A stretch of 64,000 nucleotides of DNA from Diphasiastrum complanatum (taxonomy: Eukaryota > Streptophyta > Lycopodiopsida > Lycopodiales > Lycopodiaceae): the NCBI GenBank assembly GCA_029204225.1, contig CM055108.1, positions 25,613,803 to 25,677,802 of the forward strand. Reading direction: 5' to 3'. Below the pieces are notes generated by a model. That model was not told the origin of the DNA, made no database searches, and worked only from the letters and a program-made list of their open reading frames with translations. Each line of letters starts with the position of its first letter. Position 1 is the stretch's first letter. Of this stretch, positions 56,188 through 64,000 are shown in pieces. The translations under genes were made by a program, and so were the position numbers.

Positions 56188-56653
56188 ATGGCCATATTCG
56201 GTTAAGGACCTGGAATAGTCCTAATATGGTAGACCCTCTAGTACTCGAGATTATTGGTCCCGCCATGATTTAATTCCATGTCAAGGCCTGTTTGTGACTA
56301 ATTACCTTGAGAGGACCCAGACACTCTAATTAAGACATATGGAGTATTGCATGTCTGTGTGACGGATATAGGCAGGAGGACTGCATGAAGAGATGTGATC
56401 TATTTATAATTGACCTGCATGGGGGTTGCATGGTTTCATGCACAAGACTCTACTCTCTATATAATGAGGTGGGGATTCTCCTGTTGACATTGGATTAGAT
56501 TACCAGTTTCTCTCTTCTCCTCTTGCTTCACATGGCATGGCTTGGGGGCTAGATCCAGTTTGATCTAGGATTGGTTGGGTGGTTTGGCTCCATAGTCTCT
56601 CCTATTGTGTTCTCCTATCCTCATCTTAGAGGCAATCCTTGAGGGTCTTAACA
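56186..56653 (+). repeat. 5' LTR of the coding-poor gypsy
   Basis: Begins TTATGGCC directly after GAGAGAG. The inner LTR has TGTTATGGCC, so the outer TG is not present. It contains CTCTCTATATAATGAGG (56450-56467), a likely TATA region, and ends GGGTCTTAACA. Confidence 0.9.
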
Positions 56654-56654
56654 T

Positions 56655-56666
56655 TGGTATTAGAGC
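56655..56666 (+). promoter_or_regulatory. Primer binding site, coding-poor gypsy
   Basis: TGGTATTAGAGC, one mismatch from the initiator Met tRNA complement, next to the 5' LTR. Confidence 0.85.
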
Positions 56667-57871
56667 ACGACTAAGATGCGGTCTTGGATAGGGATGGAGA
56701 CAAGCTCTACATTGGATTGGAAATCGGATGCACATGGATTTGTCCCAGATTGGTGTGCTGAACTCTCAAAGATTGGTGTGCTGAACTCTCAAGGAGAAAA
56801 TCAAGTTTTAAATCCTCTAATTCTGATTTGAAGCATATTGGCAAGAAGTGTGGTAAAGTGCACTTCCACCAAATTATATTTTTGTTAATATTGCCTCTAA
56901 TTGGAGTGATTCGATTCTGATTTTTTTTGGGAGATGATTTCTATTGGATGTAGCATGGCTTGAGTATGAATCTAGTAGCTTGTTTATCATGTCATTAAAG
57001 ATTGGTAACATGCAGGACTGGTTTGTGTTTATTGATAGATTGTGAGTATACAATTTATCCTTGAAAATAAACTATAACAAGCAATTATGGGACTGCTGTT
57101 ATGATTATTTAATGATATGCTGGTGGGAACTGAGACTTGCTATTGACACTCTTGTAAATATGTTGGATAACTCTTCCCAGAAAATCATTTATATTCTACT
57201 TTATGCTCAGTTTAAACTTGAGATACTGAATAGTAGAAATGATTATGAATGATTGGAATATGAGGTGCATGTACAAATCCATGACAATAGCAATCTGGTC
57301 CGGATGATTGTTAGCCTAAGCATGCATGGAAGTCTGTTGTGTCTAGTAAGTGCTTGAGAGAAAGCAGTAACCCTGACTAAACCTTTGAGGAAAGTAATCC
57401 TGTTTTTGTTAAAAAAAAACGTGAAGTAGGGGTTGCAGTTCTGCTGAGCCAAACCGTTGAAGATAGTGAGTCGCTTGATATGAGATTCAAATAGGAATCT
57501 GAACACCTTGAGAACCTTTGCTCGTTGTTCACCAGTGTAGCAAAGCCATCTGCGAAACGAGCAGAGCGCGGATCTGAGAAACCCTATATTCATAAGTTTT
57601 GCTGTGATTTTTGGATATAGGGGCTTTTCGCCCTACTGGGAGTCCTCACAGAGTTAATCTGTGTGAGTTAGATCTATGGGGAAGCATTAGGAGTTTCAGA
57701 AGCAAGATTTGCTTCTTTTCAAGCCATTGCTTTTCAAGCCATTGAAAAGTGTGTGCTGATCTGAACAAGGGAGACTCCATTGATGAAACACTCAGATCTG
57801 GAAGTGCTCGGTTCCTGCATGCAGAGTGGCGTGAGGAATGAGGAAGGAATGGCAGATGACCCAGGGAGCTT

Positions 57872-57903
<32 letters not shown>

Positions 57904-60900
57904 GAATAGGTTGGAGCCGAAAATTCTTTTCTCTTTATTTCAAAATAAAACCTTAGGGTTTTTAGGGTTTTTGAAGTGTGGGCATGATTGACAATCGGGG
58001 TCTATGCTTTTTGGTTTTGGCATGCATGGTTTGCCGGTTAAAAAGAGAATTGATGCTTGATGAAGGGTCAACAATTTTGGAAATTGTGGGACTATTAGTA
58101 CCAATTCGCTGTTGCATGCCGAACGACCAAGGTTTTTTTAAGAGCTGGACGACGTTAACTTAAAGTTTTTGGAAAATTTAAGTTATCAGCAGCACCCTGT
58201 TAAAGAAGCTTGTGTTTCTTGGTGCTCGGTTATCATTGGGTAACCTTGATCTTTGTATATTGTTTCCCGGTGGTGGGTAGAAGAAAATTGATTTTCTTTT
58301 TCCATGGACAATTTGCATGACATTCGCTCTTATCAACTTGGCATTTGACTTTCAGCATTGTAAGCCCAGTTTTTGTGAAACTTGAGTACCATTATTCGTG
58401 GTCAAGCAATATTAATTGGTTTCCGGTGGAAATTTTTTCGAAGCTGATCTTGACGGTTCTCAGGCATATACCTGGTTTAGGAATCCGATTCCTTGGTACG
58501 ATGCTATTTAAACCAATTAATTTTGGAGTATTGGTACTCCCAGTAAAAAGAATTAAATTGTATTTTGTTTTTTTCTCCTTTTCAGTCGGTAGAACACCGA
58601 TCAATTGGTTATTGTGGTTTCTGATGATTTTTCTATCATTAAAATTGAACAAGCCAAAGCTTTTGAAATGCTTGTTAATTAATTAATGGTGGAAAATTCA
58701 GAGTATTTGGAGGTAATTCTTTATTCAACAATATAATTTGGGGTGAATATAGTGTAAAAAGTACCTGAATCCAGATCTTATTTCCCATTAATTACAAATA
58801 GTTTTAACGAAGTAATTCTTAAGCCCATATGTGAAAAGGGCAAACCGTCCAATTTTATTGGGAAAATCGTAATAAAAGGAACCCACCAAAAGTAAAACTT
58901 ATTTCATTTCCAGTTAAAATCCTATGGTGGTTTGTATATCGATATTTTCTATCCAAGTATAGGATAGAGATGAAACTGTTTCAAACTTTTTTTCTACAAT
59001 AATTCATTTTTTTACATTTACTAATGTCATTATGTCTTCTGGATACCTTAGCTGAAAGATTTTCAGAGAACTGAAAATTATAAGGAGGGAAGAAGAGTGG
59101 ACATCAGGGGTAGTAAGTGTGATCGGGAAATGTATTTCGCAATTAGGATTTTAGCAATCCCAGTAAATAATTGCTTGATACCGGATATTAAATTCTTGGG
59201 TAGGATTCATTTAGTTGAATTCATATCTAATATCTTTGTGACCATTGAGTTATCCACAACTTTGGATGTCAATTGTGATGTTAGAAATGGAATCCGATAT
59301 GGATTACATTGGATCTGTTAGTTGATAGAAGCTTGTCCCTAGAGTTAATACTCTTGGATCCAGAGGGATTTGAAGCTTATCATTAACCTGTAAGATCAGA
59401 GTGTAGTATTGAACCATGTTAATTCTTTTGTCTAAATCACAGAATCAGGTGTGGATTTGTGATATCCATCTGATGGGACATGCCAGTCATCCAATAAAAT
59501 GGATTCTCCAGTATTTGGGAACAAGAGATAATATCCTATAGTGATTATAGGACAGCTAGAAGATCAGTGGATCTCTAGAATATCAAATAAGGCGGTTAAG
59601 GATTTCTTGGAAGGAAAAGTTGGTGCTATGGGACATCAGTAATTTTGGAAAGAGAATTCTAGGACTGTAAAGATCTGATGATCAATGGTTGTTTAGTACC
59701 TAGTCGCGATATGGGAAAAACATTCGATCAAATGTGGGATATTTTGGAAAATTTTGAGGTTTAATCTAGATCCCAATGTGGTATCTCATTATTTACAAAA
59801 TCAGAGGCCATCAAATCTATTTGTCGCTTTCTTAATTAATCCTACTTCTTAGTAATTTCTCAAATATAGACATCAGACTGGTTTATATGATTCTTTCCAG
59901 CATGAAGTTATTATTCAGAAAGACTGTTATGTCATATAAATTACTACTTGTGTGAATAGACATGGAATTCAGATAAATTCTATGATTTAAGTGGTTTAAT
60001 TTATTAAACCTAGAATATCTCTTTTTGCATAAATGGATTTCGATGGAAGGGTAGTTTCTGTCACTCGGGTTGAAAATATTTGAAGGGAAAGTCTTGTGTG
60101 TAATAGAGTAAATCCTTTTGTGGAATACACTTATTACTGACTTTTCTTGGATTTGAGTATTTTCATATATCATCTTTCCAGTTAACTTTTATTGAAATTT
60201 ATAATTTCTTTAAAAGGAGGGGGTGAAGTGGTGGGACAAAATTCTATTTGGAAAATATGTAGGTTGCATAGTTTTCGGAAGAGAACCAGCTGTGGTATAG
60301 AAATGAGATTTGGTCTAAAAGTAATTTCGGATAGATTCAGAGTAAGATACCTAATTGGAACATTTCGAATAAGAGAAATTCTCTAGAGATTGTGTTGACA
60401 ATCTGGAACTAGAACAAGTTTGATATTTGAATCATTATTTATAAGTAGTACAGTGAAAGGTCAAAGGTTACTAATTCCATTTTGATTGGAATAGAAATAA
60501 CTTTGATCAGGATATAAGTATGAGAATTATATATTGGATCAACCTAATCTTAGTTTAGTACTAGGATCAGTGAGGGGTTGGTTGAGTGGAAGAAATTATG
60601 TAATTAGAGGTAACTTGGTTTGGAAAACTGCTGAGAGTGAATGTTATTCATCTCAGAGATTTTCTAGATATGTTATTTACTCATGAGAAATAGAAAATAT
60701 TTTGTAGCTGAGTTACAAGATCTCAATGAGATATCTGAGTAACATATGTGGGTTCTGGAGGAATCTGCCAAATAAAAAAGTGTTTATGTACTGGGTCATA
60801 GTGAGATTATTCACATATGTGCATGATTAATCTTGTATGAATCTACTGTGTATTCCTGGTTACTAGAGTTATTTGGTGCACCTAACCTAGTCGGTGAACA

Positions 60901-62528
60901 TGAACATATGATCAAGTATTGTTTTGACAAATACTTGCAGAGTTAACAAATCTTTGTATGGAAGATTTATGGATTAACTTATAAATGGTTTGGATGAAGA
61001 TCTAAATGTGGTGTCATACTAGTATAATTAAGATTTGCACCTAGATATTTGAGATTTCTAAATCATTGGCAATTAACTTGAGTAGTTGATTACTCCAGGA
61101 TGAAGTTAATTAGTAAAACGATCAGTGTGATGTGGACTCACCGAGAACTGATGGTTTAAAATTATGCTACTTGTAAGACGCATGATTAGTGAATCATTTG
61201 GGTTCATCAGTTAAAATTGTGTGCATTGGATATACAATATTCTTGGGATAGAGTATTTCTTAGTTAAGGAAGGGACTTAGCTCATTAGTGATTGTATCCC
61301 AGAGAGCTCAATTGGATAACGAATCATAATGAATCCGAGAATAATAACTGAATTGATATTCAGCAGGACTTTGGATATCTAGATTTGATTCTAGATTAGT
61401 AATCTAAAGTTTTTTTGTAGTTGAAGATGACTGTCATCTTGGTATGCGTTCAGTCTTTAATTACCAGTAGTTTCTAGACCTTGAATCTTGCACTTCAGTT
61501 AAAGAATCCTGTTTGAAGAATATTCCTAAATCCATTATTTTCTTAGTGGAAAGATTTTGGAATGATTCTTACTTTTCCTGAGTTATGTTGGACATATACT
61601 CCAGTGTCCTGTAAATGGTTAAGTATTGGTTTTGGATTCTAGAAAATTGTGATTGACGAATCATACGAATCTAAATATTTATGGTTGACGGATCATAAAT
61701 AGATACTTAATTGTTGTGAAAGGATTATAAGGAATTGTAATGATTCTTAGGTGTGACGATTAAGTCTTGGTCTATTAAATGAGTAAGAATTCAGATCAGT
61801 GTTTTGAATCTTTACTCTAGTGTCTATTAAGAGCCTATGGATCTCACGGACATTATCTTATTTATCTAGTGGATGCTATTCTGCTACAGTTGTTAGTCTG
61901 CAGATGCTTGAGTACAGGTTTTCGTTTGATTGAATCTCCAGTTATCATAGGAGACAGACAAGTCTATTAAGAGGAATGAATGCTATTTTCTTGCATTTGG
62001 TGCTAGAAACATGAGCATTTAACTCAAAAGAGTATCAGGGATACTCAGAGTTGAGTTTTAATCATTCTATATCTTAATGATTCTCCTAGAGATTCTAGTT
62101 GAATGAATTATCATATCTTAGAATTGGATTCTAAGGATAGTTGTACTTGGAAGCTTTTTATAAATTGTCCGCCAAACTTTGTAGATAATTTCAGACTGTA
62201 ATTATTATTTCTTTTCTTTAACTTTAATCTCCTAAGTTAGGGAATATTTCACTCAGTGGTTCATGTAAGTGTTTTACATGAAGGTGATGTTACTAGCTTG
62301 TGTTTAGCGTAACCTAGTTGAGAAATTTATTGCTTAGTATACTTTTTCAAACTTGAATCCTACTCCAGAACAGAGATTAACTATTGGAAATAGGTTTATC
62401 TCTGAGTACTTGTTTGATATGGAAGTCAGACTAAGAATAATGATTTTCTTGGTTAATATTGAAAGTTAAAGGAACTGTTCTTGTAATTATTTCCTGTTCT
62501 TGAAGAGCTTCTAAAGATAGAAGCAGTT
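56667..62528 (+). other. Interior of the coding-poor gypsy
   Basis: AT-rich, longest ORF 116 codons and none family-like. Contains (CT)n at 57875-57903 and a double telobox-like TTAGGGTTTTTAGGG at 57951-57971. Bases 62260-62475 match the region before the LTR of the gypsy at 1-300, while that relative's chromodomain-like ORF is missing here. Confidence 0.6.
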
Positions 62529-62542
62529 TAAGGAGGGAAGAA
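62529..62542 (+). promoter_or_regulatory. Polypurine tract, coding-poor gypsy
   Basis: AAGGAGGGAAGAA directly before TGTTATGG, the inner start of the 3' LTR. Confidence 0.85.
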
Positions 62543-63012
62543 TGTTATGGCCATATTCGGTTAAGGACCTGGAATAGTCCTAATATGGTAGACTGGCCCT
62601 CCAGTACTCGAGATTATTGGTCTCGCCATGATTTAATTCCATGTCAAGGCCTGTTTGTGACTAATTACCTTGAGAGGACCCAGACACTCTAATTGAGACA
62701 TATGGAGTATTGCATGTCTGTGTGACGGATATAGGCAGGAGGACTGCATGAAGAGATGTGATCTATTTATAATTGACCTGCATGGGGGTTGCATGGTTTC
62801 ATGCACAGGACTCTACTCTCTATATAATGAGGTGGGGATTCTCCTGTCGACATTGGATTAGATTACCAGTTTCTCTCTTCTCCTCTTGCTTCACATGGCA
62901 TGGCTTGGGGGCTAGATCCAGTTTGATCTAGGATTGGTTGGGCGGTTTGGCTCCATAGTCTCTCCTATTGTGTTCTCCTATCCTCATCTTAGAGGCAATC
63001 CTTGAGGGTCTT

Positions 63013-63014
<2 letters not shown>
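62543..63014 (+). repeat. 3' LTR of the coding-poor gypsy
   Basis: Starts TGTTATGGCC and ends GGGTCTTAA, then AGAGAG. The 5' LTR has CTTAACA at this end, so the terminal CA is altered at the outer border. Confidence 0.9.

Positions 63015-63077
<63 letters not shown>
63015..63077. repeat. (GA)n microsatellite, right half
   Basis: About 63 bp of AG repeats just outside the 3' LTR; counterpart of 56103-56185. Confidence 0.95.
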
Positions 63078-63081
<4 letters not shown>

Positions 63082-63189
63082 TTGCATCTTGCAAGCACGG
63101 TGGCCCTTTGGCCCCTTGCATGAGAATTGGGAGGGAATATATAGAGAAACCCTCCCAATACCTTACATGTGTGTGTGTGTGTGTGCCTG

Positions 63190-63530
63190 GGTGCCCGACG
63201 TTGGCTACCTAGCGCCACCTGCGACTGCCCAAGATCGCCCGCGGGCTGCCCGGTGCCCCCCCCCCCCAGCGTGTCCGGCGCCATCGCCTGCCCTGCCCGG
63301 CGCCACCTACAGGCTGCCCGGGATCGGCCGCAGGCTGCCTGGTGCCACCACGTTGTCTGGGACCGTATCCTGGCGCCGCAAGGGCCCGCAGCTTGGCGCC
63401 GCCCGCCAAAATTCCCCGCGTCTCAAATTTTGGCGGGCACCCCCCTGCGGCCACGTGTCAGGCGCTGGGGGGCACCGGGGCCAAACCCCAAACCGTGCTC
63501 GTGAGCCCCAGTGGGGTGGGGGAGGGTAGA
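63190..63530. repeat. GC-rich island with degenerate GGCTGCCCGG repeats and C12
   Basis: Very GC-rich in contrast to the rest of the window. Repeated words GGCTGCC(C/T)GG and GGCGCCA(C/T)C recur at roughly 30-50 bp. C12 at 63256-63267. Long ORFs on both strands here follow from base composition; none looks like a protein family. Confidence 0.6.
63401..63438. repeat. Strong inverted repeat with E2F-like ends
   Basis: GCCCGCCAAAATT (63401-63413) and AATTTTGGCGGGC (63426-63438) pair perfectly over 13 bp around a 12-base loop. Each arm contains TTTGGCGG or its complement, which fits the plant E2F consensus WTTSSCSS. Confidence 0.75.
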
Positions 63531-63540
63531 GATGAAAGAA

Positions 63541-63698
63541 AGTGTGTGTGTGTGTGTGTGTGTGTGTTTAGGATTGAAAAAGAGAGAGCGAGAGCGAGAG
63601 AGAGAGAGAGAAAGAGAGAGAGAGAAAGGGAGAGTAGAAAAGGGAGAGAGAAGACATGGCAAATGGCTCAACGGGTAGAGGGAGGAGGCATGCACGCA

Positions 63699-63740
<42 letters not shown>

Positions 63741-63965
63741 CATTTAGAGTTTAGGAAAATGGAGAGGGGTAGAGCCTAGAGGGAGGGAGAGGGGGGGGGA
63801 GAGAGGGATAGAGATGTTGTGTTTAGGATTGAGAGAGGGGCATGAAGAGAAAGAGTGTGGGTGTGTGTTTAGGGTTACAAAAGGGGGAGAGAGAGTGTGT
63901 GTGCGAGAAAGAGAAAGAGAGATGGAGAGAGTGTGTGGGTATGTGTTTAGGATTTAGGGTTTAGA
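63541..63965. repeat. GT/GA repeats with recurring GTGTTTAGGRTT
   Basis: (GT)n at 63542-63567 and 63703-63738, mixed with GA-rich stretches. The word GTGTTTAGG(A/G)TT or close forms recurs at about 63563, 63745, 63817, 63860 and 63941, the last one as TTTAGGATTTAGGGTTTAG, resembling the plant telomere unit. Confidence 0.65.
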
Positions 63966-64000
63966 AAAAGAGATATCTTTGTATATAAACCTTCAAAAGT

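Larger units (their letters stand above)
56186..63014 (+). mobile_element. Gypsy-type element with coding-poor interior, inserted in (GA)n
   Basis: LTRs 56186-56653 and 62543-63014 differ by about six substitutions and one small indel by eye (about 98.5% alike). Primer site TGGTATTAGAGC at 56655, polypurine tract before 62543. Both outer flanks are GA repeats. The 5.9-kb interior has no long ORF and no gag, protease, RT or integrase motif that I can read on either strand. It is related to the gypsy 3' end at 1-1030. It resembles large non-autonomous derivatives (LARD-like). Confidence 0.8.

Noticed and set aside
59883-60173. 96-codon minus ORF in the gypsy interior
   Set aside because: No family resemblance; expected by chance in AT-rich DNA of this length.
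63002-63529. 175- and 145-codon ORFs in the GC-rich end
   Set aside because: Several frames on both strands are open at once because of GC bias; no protein family resemblance and it begins in a GA repeat.

Overview
This window looks like nuclear DNA of a land plant with a large, repeat-rich genome. The signs are Ty1/copia elements with initiator-Met-tRNA primer sites, a Ty3/gypsy Tat/Athila-type element with a tRNA-Asp primer site, telobox-like TTTAGGG motifs, long (GA)n tracts, a kelch/F-box-associated-type gene, and inserted pieces of mitochondrial nad4 and plastid accD. I cannot name the species. The accD piece argues against a source plastid lacking accD, as in grasses.

Layout. 1-6.5 kb is a mosaic of small degenerate pieces: a gypsy 3' end with its LTR, copia and gypsy RT scraps, and a rearranged copy of parts of the large Tat-type element. 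6.6-9.6 kb is copia family C (5' LTR to integrase), cut off by copia family D (9.6-14.8 kb), which is nearly full length but full of stops. 14.8-31.1 kb is an unknown locus with GGTAC-rich intron-like DNA, split by a 14.8-kb Tat/Athila-type insertion (15450-30253, perfect TSD TAGTC). That element carries a degenerate gag-pol, a long unrecognised third ORF interrupted by a MITE-like insert, and a nested 2.7-kb copia deletion derivative (19911-22617). 31.1-34.1 kb holds a D-like LTR and copia family E (minus strand). 34.1-38.1 kb holds a dispersed repeat with a small conserved ORF, an array of small hairpin motifs about 65 bp apart, and a 187-bp perfect (GA)n. 38.1-42.3 kb is a minus-strand copia C copy. 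43.9-45.0 kb holds the only convincing intact host-type gene (367 codons, minus). 45.5-48.1 kb has a copia scrap and a second copy of the dispersed repeat. 48.8-49.3 kb has the nad4 and accD fragments. 49.4-51.2 kb is repeat-rich. 51.3-53.4 kb is a minus-strand copia D piece. 53.4-55.1 kb is a second GGTAC-rich locus with a frameshifted unknown ORF. 55.1-56.1 kb is a solo C LTR. 56.2-63.0 kb is a gypsy-type element with nearly identical LTRs but no recognisable coding interior, inserted inside a (GA)n tract. 63.1-64 kb is a GC-rich island with a strong hairpin, followed by GT/GA modules.

Almost every recognisable ORF is a broken retrotransposon domain. The nested order is readable: the unknown locus was hit by the Tat-type element, which was then hit by the small copia. 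By-eye LTR identity (about 95% and 97-98%) agrees with that order. The less explained items are the third ORF of the Tat-type element, the GGTAC-rich loci, the hairpin-motif array, the conserved small ORF in the dispersed repeat, and the coding-poor gypsy in the microsatellite. All percentages are estimates by eye; no search or alignment was run.
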